Positions 12,124 to 23,145 of a stretch of DNA of 64,000 nucleotides are shown here, one piece after another. This DNA comes from Astragalus membranaceus (Eukaryota > Streptophyta > Magnoliopsida > Fabales > Fabaceae). Location: the NCBI GenBank assembly GCA_039519185.1, contig CM076849.1, positions 117,260,587 through 117,324,586 of the forward strand, read 5' to 3'. Numbering within the stretch: position 1 is the first letter of the stretch; each line of letters starts with the position of its first letter. The position numbers and the translations under genes are program-made. Under the pieces are notes generated by a model. The model ran no database searches and was not told the DNA's origin. It saw only the letters and a list, made by a program, of their open reading frames with translations.

Positions 12124-12492
12124 CTACAACTGGGTAACAACAGAGCCGGATCCAGCATCACTCGCAGTATCACCGTCACTCCCACTCCCATCAGAGGCAA
12201 CCGCCGGCATAATCCTGGCGACCATGAAGCTCCCGGTCTGATAGTATGTTAACGAGGCTTCCACACTCTCAACACCCTCATACACTTGGCATATGGCATC
12301 CGTATTAGTAAGGATGTTGCCATAGCGCATGTTGTTGACACCACGAATACAAGGGCCAACTTCCAAAACAAAATAAAAGGAACAAGGCAACTCTAGTCTC
12401 CAAATCTCATTTGGAATGGAAATCCTCCCAGCATTTCGTTCAATGAGGGTAACAAATTGGATCATACATGCAACCGAACATATCAAACACAA
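12124..12492 (-). CDS. Unidentified ORF inside CACTA-1
   Basis: A 122-residue minus ORF that I do not recognise. The C-terminus is rich in Ser, Gly and Asp (SDGSGSDGDTASDAGSGS), a composition seen in acidic tails, and the middle has a YGNILTNTDAICQVYEGVESVEASL segment that looks like folded protein rather than random translation. It is convergent with the MuDR-like ORF at 11650 and shares the space between the subterminal blocks. It could be the 3' exon of a longer minus gene starting in 12660-12900, or chance. Confidence 0.3.
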   Translation of the reverse strand: MCLICSVACMIQFVTLIERNAGRISIPNEIWRLELPCSFYFVLEVGPCIRGVNNMRYGNILTNTDAICQVYEGVESVEASLTYYQTGSFMVARIMPAVASDGSGSDGDTASDAGSGSVVTQL

Positions 12493-12494
12493 TC

Positions 12495-12615
12495 AGTATC
12501 AGTATGATTCGATTGAACTCAACCGAACGTATTCGGTTGACCTCAACCGAATGTGTCCATTTTGCTTCGTCCCCAGGACCATTCGGTTGTCGTCAACCGA
12601 ATGCTTCGCGAAAAT
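12495..12615. repeat. Cluster of inverted AACCGAA/TTCGGTT words
   Basis: At least five copies of CAACCGAA or its complement TTCGGTTG alternate within about 120 bases, forming several small hairpins. No gene explains them. They may be a protein-binding array of the element. Confidence 0.6.
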
Positions 12616-12929
12616 GCAGAAGTGAAAAAATGATAAAACACAGCAAATCAAGCAAAATGCAAGTAAATGAGGGTTAGAAATCGTGTACCTTATGTTCCGA
12701 AAATGAGTTTGAAGGTTAAAATCGAAGATTGAGTGGGTTTGGGAGAGGGAGAAGTCGAAGAGGGTGAGCGAGAGGGAGAGGGTTTCGGCTGGGTGTGTTT
12801 TTGGTTGGTGTGAGGGGGGTGTGAGGGGTTTGAGAGGGAGAAAGAGTGTTTTTGAGTTAGGGGTATTTTTGGGTTTTAAGGGGTTTGGGGGTGTGGGGTG
12901 AGTAGGGAGGGGTGTGGGAAATCGAATTC

Positions 12930-13345
12930 GGCGGATTTTCGGGGGTCATGGGATTTCCGGCGGATTTTCAAAAATCAAATCCCCCACTTTTTTGAAAACA
13001 ATCTGCCGGAAATGGCGTTTCCGGCGGATTTTAGTCGGGTTGTCATTTTCGGCGGATTTTTACGCATTTTCGGCGGATTTTCGAAATTCAAAATTGGCGG
13101 TCTTTTAACTATCCGCCGGAAATGACCTTACCGGCGGATTTTTTTAAAAAAAAATCGTAGACCCAAATCCGCCGGAAATACCTAAAAATCCGCCGAAAAT
13201 GTTGCGGAGGAAAAAAAACCGCCGGAAAATCCAATAAATCCGCTGATAATGTTTCGCCGGATAACATCCGCCGGTAAGTCCTTAAATCCACCAGAATTTT
13301 TTGGCGGATAAAAATCCACCGGAAAGTCCTGGCCGGAAAAATCAT
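12930..13345. repeat. CACTA-1 terminal subterminal repeat block
   Basis: Array of TCCGGCGGATTTT-like words on both strands next to the terminal inverted repeat. It matches 10885-11275 in direct orientation. Confidence 0.85.
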
Positions 13346-13363
13346 CTTTTCTTGTAGTGCTTT

Positions 13364-15566
13364 TGTAACATCCCCAATTTTTTTAAAACTCGAACTATGA
13401 AGCCTAGGACCGATTTAAGTGTTTTTACGAATAATTATTCGGGTCTCGGTGAGGATTAGTCGAGCATAATGTCTCGAATCCCCATTCTCCATTTCATTGT
13501 GGCCTAGTCATAATTTAATTGAAGAATTAAGCTGAAGGGCAAATCTGTCTTTTTACCCCTTTTTAATACTTCAGCCAAGTACCTGAAGCCTTACTCACTT
13601 TCACACTTAACCATTTCTCAAAAATTCAGAAAAGAAAAGAAGTGAAAACAGAAGGGAGAAGGGAGAAGAGAAGGAAGGAGGGATCATCAAAAATCTTTGT
13701 TGCATGTAAGTGTTCTAGCCTCTTTCCTACTCCATTTTCGACTCCCTTTCCTTTGGTACAACTTTCAGAACCTGATTCTCTCTCCTTCCCTCATTTCCAT
13801 TTTAGACCATGAAGCTCCAAGTAGTGAAGATGGTGATGTTTGTGTGATAGATGGGCTTGCATGTTCAGTAGGAGCCGCTCTAGAGGAAGTTCTGAGGTTA
13901 TATCTCGAATTGGAAGGAAGTTTGGGACAGATCAAGTTGTTGGTTCAGTTTGTTAAGAAAAGGTTGCTGTCATAGAAGCGGATTTAGTTCCTAGAGGGAA
14001 TTGTTCGTGGAAATTACGGTTCGGTGACTTCGTCTTTTGGCTCAACTCTCGGACATCGGTGTATCGGTGAGTTCTACTCACGATTAGGGATATTTATATA
14101 TATTCGGATGTTCTGGAACGATTGTGTTGTTGGCCTTTCGGCTAAATTCTGTGTCTCCGACGTTTTATCGAGTCGAGAAAACAGTTTTCGTTAAAAAGTA
14201 GTTTTACGTTCTTATCGAAATTATATACCTATGTGTGCTGTAGTGAATATGGTCTGAATTGGGAGAAATCGGATTTCAGAACAGCTATTTTCAACCATTC
14301 TGTCATGGGTCGCGTCGCGACCCATGCCCGTCGCCTCGCGACGAGGCTAAATTTTGTGACAATTTCGTCACTGAGAGTTTTCGCGTCGCGACGGAACCTT
14401 TCCGCGTCGCGACGCAGTGTTATTTTTCAGCAACCCTAATTGAAATTGTTTTTACCATAACTTTTGACTCGGATGTCCGATTGACGCGTTTTTAAATGCG
14501 TTGGAAAGCTTATTAACAGACCTAATATGTGGTCTATTTTATAAAAATTCCCTGTTTTTGAAGGTGATAATTCTGGAAAGAAACCAACGGTTAGATTTCG
14601 TGTGGGTTCACATTTTTAACAACTAACCGGACTATATGTCTAACCATGTACTGTGATTATAATGCCGTATGTCTAACTTTGAATTCATCAAAAAGTATTA
14701 TAGATCGAAATAGATATAGATTATCTAAAACTCATGAGACTGTCCAATGCGGACACGATATATATTTTATTATGTATCACGTTGGGTGACGACCCGACAA
14801 GTAGCATACTAGGAAGGGAAGTCGTGAAACCTCACCCTAGGCCCTGAAACGTTATGGCGTGGTCTAACATGGGTTATCAGGATTGTGGGCTTTGCACAGC
14901 CGATTTATGCTAAGTTATGTTCTCGATTCATCGGGATTGTGGGCTTTGCACAGTCGATGTTTCGTTTGAAAAGCTTGTAATTATAAATTAATTGACAAGG
15001 CTTAAAAATATATAATGGCACTTCATTTACCGGGATTGTGGGCTTTGCACAGTCGGTAATGGGCTAGATAGATATTGACGCGAATAGCTTATAAATATAG
15101 CTATGTTGCAACGGTTTTATAAATAAACCGAGTGGTAGTGAGGGGGCACGGTAGATCTCACTGAGACAAGTTGTCTCACCCAATCATTATTTTTGTTTTT
15201 TCAGAGAAGCGGGGAAAGAGAAAGAGTAACCGGCACGGGTAGGTGACCAGCTCGTGGAGATGTCGAGGACTTGCAGTCTTGATGTTTCAGATCCTGCTAT
15301 GCTTGTCTCTGTTCTAGTTATATGACTTGTGTTGTGTATGAGTTGTATAAACCGCTTTAAATTCTGTTTATGATATTGAACACCTAAGTTGTATTCCTAC
15401 AGAGGTTGTAACATTTTGGAACTAAGATGGATGTATCCGAAGTACTTTGTGTTATTTTCAGAAAAAGTTTGTACGTTCAATATCTAAGCAGGGTTTGTGT
15501 CCTGTGATTATTACTATAGTTGTGCATTACCGTATATCTACATGTTACAAATACCGGGGTGTTACA
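13364..15566 (+). mobile_element. Solo LTR C (gypsy type)
   Basis: Starts TGTAACATCCCC and ends GGGGTGTTACA, with the 5 bp duplication GCTTT at 13359-13363 and 15567-15571. No internal region or second LTR is present, so it arose by LTR-LTR recombination. It carries three copies of a GGGATTGTGGGCTTTGCACA word, a candidate splice donor at 14067 and acceptor at 15204. ORFs within it are spurious. The TCGCGACG-rich stretch at 14310-14415 is part of the LTR. Confidence 0.88.
14877..15057. repeat. Triplicated 23-28 bp motif in LTR C
   Basis: The word GGATTGTGGGCTTTGCACAG occurs three times (about 14880, 14936 and 15032) with variable spacers. It occupies the same relative place as the tandem hairpin arrays of the other gypsy LTRs in this window. 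Confidence 0.8.
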
Positions 15567-15571
15567 GCTTT

Positions 15572-16950
15572 AGAGAGGTTTGATTCGAGTTTAAGTGGAG
15601 AGTTCGTGTACGAGGATCGTTTGTGAGGTTACGTCGTCGTTGCATTCCGTTGGTTGTTGTTGTGCGCGATTTTCATCGCTGAAGGTGAGTTCTATACTTG
15701 CTTAGGAATTTGTTTTCCGAATATGTGTATGCATGTGTCCTAAATCAAGTTGTTATGCTTTCGTTTCGTTAAAAATGGTAATTTCGAAACCATGGAGTCA
15801 TGTGTGTTTGAATGTGATGCAATTGATGTTTAAATGTCATATGAATTGAAGTTGCCATTGTTTTGACTGCTGTTTGATGCTGAAATAATGAGTTTTGATG
15901 TGTGGGTATCGATCGGAACGGGCAATGGAATCGAACAGAATGGAAATTGTCATGAAAAACTGAGTTCCTGAAACACTTATTGATACGCACAGACCGTGCG
16001 CCCCTGCGCACGGGTCGTGCGCGTCCTGCTGTCTGTGTCCCTTTTTCAAACTATGTTTTTAGTCATTCCAATTGGTTCCAAGTCCATTCTAACCTTTTCC
16101 CCAACCCTATAAATTGATAAAATAACCGTAATTCGCTTAATTAAGCGTAGGTATGAATGAAATATTGGAAATTTCCAAGTATGATAATTGACGATACTGA
16201 TTAGGGTTCGCGAGTGAGAACATATAAGCATATGCTAATGTGATGGACTTGGTGTTCCATTAAGGTTTTGGTAACCACTTAAATAATGAAATTTAATGAG
16301 GTGACGAACTCTATGATAGCACACTAGGGGAGGGAAGTCATGAGCCCATAACCTAGGCCCCTTCTTTGTTTTCCCATTGATGGAAAGATTAGTGGATTGG
16401 GTTCACCGGGGGACTGAAACTGCAGGTCTTCGGTGTTGTGTTACACGTAGCTATCCAGACTCGGGCTATGAATGAAACATTACACGTAGCTATCCAGACT
16501 TGGGCTATGAATGGAACTGACACATAATGACACGTAGCTATCCCTTTAATGTTGTTGTTTTTCACAGAAACATGGAAAGTCGAAAGCAGTGAAGCATGGC
16601 TAGATGATGTTCCGCATGATGATGTTGGAGACTAGTTATCTGCTTATGTAGTTTCCTTACTTTAAGTACTTAGACTATATAACTTGTATTCGTACTAAAA
16701 GTTGTATGCCGTTTCCACTTTATTTCTGTATTTGGATATTGAACTTTAGGTATAAGGTGAGGGTGTCCGGTTATGAACTTAATGAACTATGTACTTCGTA
16801 TTTGAAGTTTTACAATATGAGTGGTGCTTTGACATGTTTAGTCAAAGTTTTAGTATTGTTCAATGTCCATAAAACAGGAATAACACTCTGATGTATGCTA
16901 TGAAAGTATATATTGGTATTTTCTCTATGTAGAAATATCGGGGTGTTACA
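15572..16950 (+). repeat. 3' part of gypsy LTR D
   Basis: Ends GGGGTGTTACA at 16950, like the other LTRs here. It has a GTGAGTTCTA donor (15685), repeated CACGTAGCTATCC words (16451-16540), and a TTTTTCACAG acceptor (16567). Its 5' part is missing because CACTA-1 inserted upstream and the rest lies left of the window. Directly after its end the LINE reading frame begins mid-gene at 16951, so this LTR is an insertion into the LINE. The short ORF at 15769-16049 is LTR sequence, not a gene. Confidence 0.7.
16451..16540. repeat. Tandem CACGTAGCTATCC motif in LTR D
   Basis: Two units of about 47 bases containing CACGTAGCTATCCAGACT followed by GGGCTATGAATG, plus a third partial copy. Confidence 0.75.
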
Positions 16951-17848
16951 GGTAACTCTTATAAACTCTATTTTAAATAGCATACCCCACTATTATTTCT
17001 CTTTTTATAAAGCGCCGAAGGTGGTGATAAAGACTCTTATTAAGCTTCAAAGATATTTCTTGTAGGGGATCAAGGAGGATTCGAGGGGCATGTATTGGGT
17101 GGCTTGGGAGAAGATTTGTAAATCTAAGGAGGAGGGAGGGTTAGGTGTGAAGGATATTGAAATGTTTAATATTGCTCTCTTGGCCAAATGGAAGTGGAGG
17201 TTGATGTCGGATGAGGGTGCGCCTTGGAGGGGTATTCTTTCGTATAGATATGGTGATTTGGGGTCTGTTTTTTTGAATGGTTCAACATCGGTGCATAGAA
17301 GGAAAGACTCTTTGTGGTGGCGCGATCTTAGGTGTGTGGGGGAGGAGAGCTTCTCGGTCGGTTGGTTCGAATCAAATGTAAGACAGAGGTTGGGGGATGA
17401 TAGCAGAGTGGATTTTTGGCATCATCATTGGCTTGGGCAACGTCCGTTGAAGATTGAGTTTGCCAACATTTTCAACAATTGTAATAATAAAAATCTGAGG
17501 CTGGCGGATCTAGGAGTTTGGCGTGATGATCATTGGCAGTGGAATTTTTCTTTATTCGCAGGTGCTGGATCCACATTCGGTGATGAAGTTGATGAGATGT
17601 TGACGATTCTGCGTGATGTTCATATGGCCTGTGGAGTTGCTGACAGGTTCGATCTTGTTACCAATTTCTTTTGCAAACCAATCAACTTTCAGCCTTGGAC
17701 AGCAGCAGGCCAATTTCGACTCTGCAGAAATCTGACTTGATAGCGTTATGGAGGACTCGTATTCCAAGCAAGATCTTGTTGTTTGGTTGGCGTATATTCA
17801 ACAATTCTATATCTGTTTGGTGACATGTTATTCACTCGGAGAAGGATG
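16951..17848 (+). pseudogene. LINE reverse transcriptase, C-terminal part (upstream piece)
   Basis: The LINE ORF2 protein copies its own RNA into nicked DNA. From 16952 the frame reads VTLINSILNSIPHYYFSFYK, the conserved block after the RT domain, then a stop where a Trp is usual (FL*G), then 17090-17740: WVAWEKICKSKEEGGLGVKD, the post-RT WRLM segment, and a zf-RVT-like region (WWRDL, VDFWHHHWLG). A frameshift near 17700 moves the reading to the next frame, where LWRTRIPSKILLFGWR continues the zf-RVT domain up to the LTR insertion at 17849. The N-terminal half of the gene is not in the window. It is a plant L1-type LINE, degenerate. Confidence 0.85.
17844..17848. repeat. Target site duplication GGATG (left)
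   Basis: Identical to 25745-25749. The pair bounds the LTR element 17849-25744. Confidence 0.92.
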
Positions 17849-19239
17849 TGTAACACCCCAAATTTTATTAGTTATTTAATTGAATTATTTAATTTAATTA
17901 ATTGGGAATTATACGGTGGTAGATAATAAAATAAATATATATGAGGTAATTGGACCTATTTATAAGGTGAGGGCTAGTATTAATAAATTTAGAGTTTTAA
18001 TTTATTTAGGAGGTGTTGTCATGAATGAGGTGGTGCACATGAGGGCCCATGATCCACAAGTAAGCCCATGACCCATTAGCTAGTCATAGAGCTCGAATCA
18101 CTTAGGGGTCTTGTGGGTTAGTTTTCATTTCACTTATTCCACCCAAAAAGAAAGAAAAGAATTCGAAGAGAGGAGAGAAGAGAAGAGAAAACGAAAACGT
18201 AAAAGAAGAAGAGAGAGTGAGAAGAGGAAGTCGCGACTTGCAAGAGGAAAGGGAGAGGAGTTTTCGTGGAGCACTCAAGGAGGAGGAAGAGCTTGTTGGT
18301 GTCTTGCAATTCCTTGGAGCATTGCCCAGTAATTTCGACTTCTAAGAGGTTAGGGGGTCCTCTTTTTATCTTTAATAGCTTATGTGATGAGTAATGCCTA
18401 GGGTTAGGTCCTAGGGTGATTTTCCATGAATGATTTGTATGTTGTGATGTTGTGCTATGCTGAATTTTTAATTGTGCAAAGAGATGTTTGATTGGTGTTG
18501 AAATTGTACACAATAGGAATGATGCATGCCCATTGTTTGGTATTATGATTGAATGAATATTTGGTGGTAAATGTGATGGTCAGTCTTATATTGATGAATT
18601 AAGGTTGGAGATTTAATTTGGGAATTTTTGGTGGTGAGGAACTCGAAATTGGTTGGCTCCTTAGGCTCCTAGGTGTGTGTGTGTGTTGCTGGAAATTCTG
18701 TCTAAGTCTGTGTCTAGCTCCTGGGAACCAGGCGCCCATGTGCTGTGTCTGTGTTGCCTGTGTCTGGTTCTGTGTCTAGACACTGGGCGCCGGGTTTCCT
18801 TGTCTGCGCCACTGTGTTGCAGAATTGTGTTGCTCGTGTCTAGGCACCATGGGAGCCGAGGGTCCCGGAGATTGGATGCTCGGTTTGCTTTCAAATTTGG
18901 TATGGGAGTTCCTGGGCACAAAAAGAGTCAGTTTCAGGTGTTGGGTCAAAATTTGGCCGTGTGCCTTGTGCCATGGGCGCCAAGGGCCCCAATTTTCTGT
19001 TGTTCATTTTGCGAAAATTGATACTGGGTTTTCATGTCCAAGCTAAATGGCTCGTGCAAAACAATTTTTGGAGTCATAGGAGTTGTGGTTTGTCCTGGCC
19101 TTAGGCGCCTAGTCCATGGGCGCCAAAGAGGCGTGTCACATTTTGCCAAAATTTTTGTTGGGTTCCCTTATTCTGAGCATTTGGCTCGTGCAAAATTAAT
19201 TTCGAAGTTAAAAGAGTTCTCTTGCGTGTTTTGGTAAGG

Positions 19240-19420
19240 CGCCTTATGCATGGGCGCTGTGTTCCCTGCGCCAGTTTCCTGCGCCAGTTTTGCTAGGCGC
19301 TCCGCGCCAGTTTTCAGCGCCAGTGTCTGGGCGCTAGGCGCCCTGCGCCAGTTTTGCTAGGCGCCCTGCGCCAGTGTCTGGGCGCTAGGCGCCCTGCGCC
19401 AGTTTTTGCTGGGCGCCAAA
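19240..19420. repeat. GGCGCC-rich short repeats in LTR
   Basis: Interspersed TGCGCCAGTTTT and GGGCGCTAGGCGCC words, palindromic and GC-rich against an AT-rich background. This LTR carries about 51 bases more (one extra repeat unit) than the partner LTR at 24532-24663. Confidence 0.85.
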
Positions 19421-19706
19421 AATCAGGATGTTGCCCAAATTTTCTCAAACTTGTTTTTAATGTAACTTTTGACTCGATTATCCAAATTTAACGGTTCAAA
19501 ATGCGTTTCGAAGCTAATTCCGATGTCTATCCAAATGTTCTGGTTTCATGCAAAAAAATGATTTATTTTAATGGTGTTTCTGGGCTGAGGTGTTCCAGTG
19601 TCTAAGTGGCAATTTTTATTCATTTTCTCCTATGCTGTGTCAAATCCTAAATTGGCCTAATTGAAATTGGTGTTGGTGTGAGTGGTGGGTTGAGTTGGTG
19701 AGTGTA

Positions 19707-19920
19707 TTATGTGCATAATTGGTGAGCAGAGGCTTCGGCCTAATTTTAATTGGTGAGCAGAGGCTTCGGCCTAATTTTAAACCGGTGAGTTGATTTAATG
19801 GTGAGTTTGATGAATTGTGTGGTGTGTGGTGGTGCATTTCCATAGCATCTCATGAAACATGTGCATTATTGGTGAGCAGAGGCTTCGGCCTAATTTTATT
19901 TGGTGAGCAGAGGCTAAGGC
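19707..19920. repeat. GGTGAGCAGAGGCTTCGGCC repeats
   Basis: Near-identical units of about 29 bases (two adjacent, then two more after a gap) with the hairpin core AGGCTTCGGCCT. They are repeated in the 3' LTR at 24967-25170. Confidence 0.85.
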
Positions 19921-20539
19921 CTATTTGTATTTGGTGACGGATCCGACATGCATGTGCCCGTGGAGTTTGGGTTGCATTTCACGCATAACCATACCTTTTT
20001 CATTGTTGTTTGGAGAATTGCAATTGTGATGTGGTTGCTGCCTTTGTTGTGAATCGGTGTGCCTAGTTACCTTTTCCTATGCGGTGCTTATTTCCATATG
20101 TTATTAATTATGAAAAGAGACTCACCCTACTGCTTTTATGTTGCTTCTTATGTCGGCAACGTGCAGGTAATAACGAGTGAAGGTTATCCTTATGCCTTCG
20201 TCTGGTAGGGAGTGTCATGCTCTGATACGTAGCACCGGGGGGGCGTCTTATATTTATGTGTTATTTTAATTACACTGTTAGACTGTTATTAGTGATGTAT
20301 TGGATTTGTTTTCGAACTTAATATTTTTCCGTTGTGGTAATGACTGTATTTAGTTGATGCGAACTGAACTCGTATTTTATGGTGCTATGTATCTTGTTGC
20401 TTTTAGCCAAATTATGCAAATTTGAAGTTGTTGATTTAATGGAGTAAGTGTAGCACTCTCTTATATTGTTTTCAAAAAAAAAAGAAAAAAAAAACTCTGA
20501 TTTTATTAATTAGTAAGGTTATTAGAAGGGGGTGTTACA

Positions 20540-23145
20540 TAGTGGTATCAGAGCAGTTCGGTCTGTCCGGCCAAGTCGTCCTGTCATAGTGTCTTATGAC
20601 AAATAGGAATTGTTAGATTAGTTCTAACCATTGTCTGTGTAGTGAGTGATGTTCCTGCAGGTGGAGGACAAACCGAGTACTGCTGATGGTAAGTGAATAA
20701 GTGGGGGAGATACCCCTGCTGATGATGTGTGTTGTATTGTGTTTCCAGTGTGTGAACTCTGTCTTTTGTTTTTGATTTCTCTGCTGGTTTGGAAAATGCT
20801 TGGTTTTTGAAAGATGCATTAGTTACTTCTTTTGAAACCGAAGGAAAGTATTATCGGGATTAGGAAGAATTTTCAACATGGTATTTCAGGTCATCCTAGT
20901 TTTCATATCAAAAGAAATATTTTGCCGCTCTAGGCTTTGATGTTCTTATAAATAAAAAATTTTATGGTTTGAAGAGCTGATGACACCTTTCACTTGCGAA
21001 AATCATTTCCAGAAATGAATTGTTGATTCTGTTGAGGAGCAATTTTTACTCATTTTTCGCACTTCCAATTATAAATATTTTGAAGTGGAGATGTCATATT
21101 TATTGATATGTCGATTGTGTGATTGTTATTTGACTTGAATCTGGTCCATGACTTTTGTTGTTGTTGTTGAGTCAATGTGACCAAAGCGATGTTGTTGTTG
21201 TTGTTGGGTCAATGTGACCAAAGCGTTGTTGTTGTTGCGTTGAGTCGAATAAGACCAAGTGTTGATGTTGTTGTTGCTGGGCTAATTAAGGATGTCTTTG
21301 TGAATTAAATGACTGTGTATCTAATGATGGTGTATTAAATGATGAAATTGTGGTGTTGAGGTGAACTATGAACATATGTTGCCTACAAGTTGTTTTGATG
21401 ATATTACCCAAAGAGTTTCGAGGGTGAAATTACTATGCTTAGGTGGTATGGGATGTTGAAAATTGGTATTTTTGGGTGGTTAGGTGAATTTGGGGTGTCT
21501 TGATGGTTTGATTGAGTTGCAGTCAAAGTGTGCACATAGGTGTTTGACCAAATGTCAATATGTTGATTGAATGCCCGAGTGTTGTTTGATGACATGAATT
21601 GTTGAATTTGAGTGTTGTATTGAGATTATTGTTTCGTGACTAAACATGATGAATTTTACTTGTTTACGGTTTTGTGCAATTCTGGACACTGCTTCGTTTT
21701 TCAAAAACTGGCACCGTTTAGTTGATCCAAAAATTATGTGGTTGATTGTTTTTGAAAATAGATTTAACGCCGGTCGTTTTGCCACTGGTTTCGTTCAAAT
21801 TGGAGTTGTGTGGCTCAAGTTATGATTGTTTCAAGTTAGGTCAAGTTTAGGGAATCAAACTGTGAGTAAGTTCGGTTTTTGTAGGTTTTGTGTCATCAAA
21901 TGAACTCCTTTTCGAATGAATCCAATTTCCTTGAAAACTAGACAAGATGTATTACTGTTTAGGCTGAAGTTTCAGGTCATTTGAGTTTGTTTTGGTCATT
22001 GTAGAAGAGTCACAACCTTGGACACCGTCGCTGCCCCATTTTCTGGACCTACTGCCTTGTTTGCGAAAACTGTGCTATTGGATTCATCATTTTGAAATTC
22101 TAAAAATATAGCCAGAAACTAGACTCCGTAAGTTTTCCGTAGAAGGGTTGTTTGCTAAATTCCGATGTCGTTTGATAGGGTAAATAAATTGTTGAAGTTT
22201 ATGTGTGAGTGCTGGAATTTCCTGCGTTGCTTAGTTTGTACTGTCACTGTAACGGAAAAACTGTTTTTGCAATATCTTTTGAACCAGGAGTCCGATTTGA
22301 GTAAACTAAAATGTTTCGGAAAGCTTATTCAGAGGCCTAACTGAATATTCTAATTTCAGGGCAAAATTGACTGTTTCTGGTGTCGTTGATTTTTAGGCGT
22401 GTCGGTCGAATTAAATTGTTATTGTGTTGTCGGTGGCTTAGTACCCCAAGTCGTTGTTGCAGTGTCGGCGCCTTGGTGCCCGAAGTTGCTAATGTGTTAT
22501 TGATTATGGGATTGTTGGTCCTGGAGTTGTCTCTGCATTGTTGCTTTGTTGTTGCTTGTGGTTGCCTCGTTAATAATGTCGATGTTTATGTGTTGCCTTG
22601 GGTACCGCCGAATGGCCCAAGTTATATTGTTGTTGATTTGTTGTTGTGGGCCGATGGCCATTATTGATTAGTACGGCGCTACTATGCCCCCATGCGTTGT
22701 TGTTGTTGATGATGTTGCTTTGCTGATGGTTTGTCGTTGTTGATGTCGCCTGAATGGCAAAGTTGTTTGTTGATGTTACTGTCGTGTTGTTAAATTATGT
22801 GGCTTGTTGTACAGCTGTGATGCACTCTGTGAATTTCGTTGTGATGCTGTGATGATTGATGTATTGTGTTATCCATGAGGATAGATGAGTGAGTTAGAAT
22901 GCAAGTTAGTCTATCAGAGTGGCGCAGCAGAGTAGAGGGTGAGCCTGACTATTACTGCTTGAAGTTACCTGGCTGAACAAGTAGGAGGGACGGCCGCCCA
23001 AGCACTTACCGCCGGTAATCAAAGCAATAGTAATCAGCGTGATAGGTAGCACTAGTTGTCTAGATGGTTGTAGTTGGTAGTGGAGGAGTGTTGGCTTTAG
23101 CAGGAGAAAATTTCGAGGACGAAATTCTTGTAAGTGGGGGAGAGT
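20540..23145 (+). mobile_element. Non-coding internal region of LARD element
   Basis: The primer site TGGTATCAGAGC lies at 20543-20554 and the polypurine tract AAGTGGGGGAGAG at about 23132-23144, just before the 3' LTR. Between them are 2.6 kb with no gag or pol similarity in any frame. GTTGTTGTTG-rich tandem stretches occur at 21160-21270 and 22530-22800. The element keeps only the signals needed for reverse transcription and would depend on another element's enzymes. Confidence 0.85.
20543..20554 (+). other. Primer binding site (initiator Met tRNA), LARD
   Basis: TGGTATCAGAGC, three bases after the 5' LTR end. Confidence 0.92.

Larger units (their letters stand above)
8788..13359 (-). mobile_element. 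CACTA-1 transposon (5' part)
   Basis: The right end reads TTTTCTTGTAGTG, the complement of the CACTACAAGAAAA terminus of the CACTA superfamily, preceded by the subterminal array. The transposase on minus places this as the 5' end. The element continues left beyond the Ogre-like insertion and out of the window. A 3 bp target duplication would be CTT (13360-13362). Confidence 0.82.
17849..20539 (+). repeat. 5' LTR of non-autonomous gypsy element (LARD)
   Basis: 2691 bp, TGTAACACCCC to GGTGTTACA, matching 23146-25744. It contains a GGCGCC-rich repeat zone (19240-19420) and three to four GGTGAGCAGAGGCTTCGGCC units (19707-19920). It also has a GTGCAGGTAATAACGAG block near 20163 that is shared with the LTRs at 55004 and 59270. 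ORFs inside are mirrored in both LTRs and are not genes. Confidence 0.93.

Noticed and set aside
18111..19237. Pairs of 67-135 residue ORFs on both strands, repeated at 23431-24533
   Set aside because: They occur identically in both LTRs of the LARD element and have no family features.
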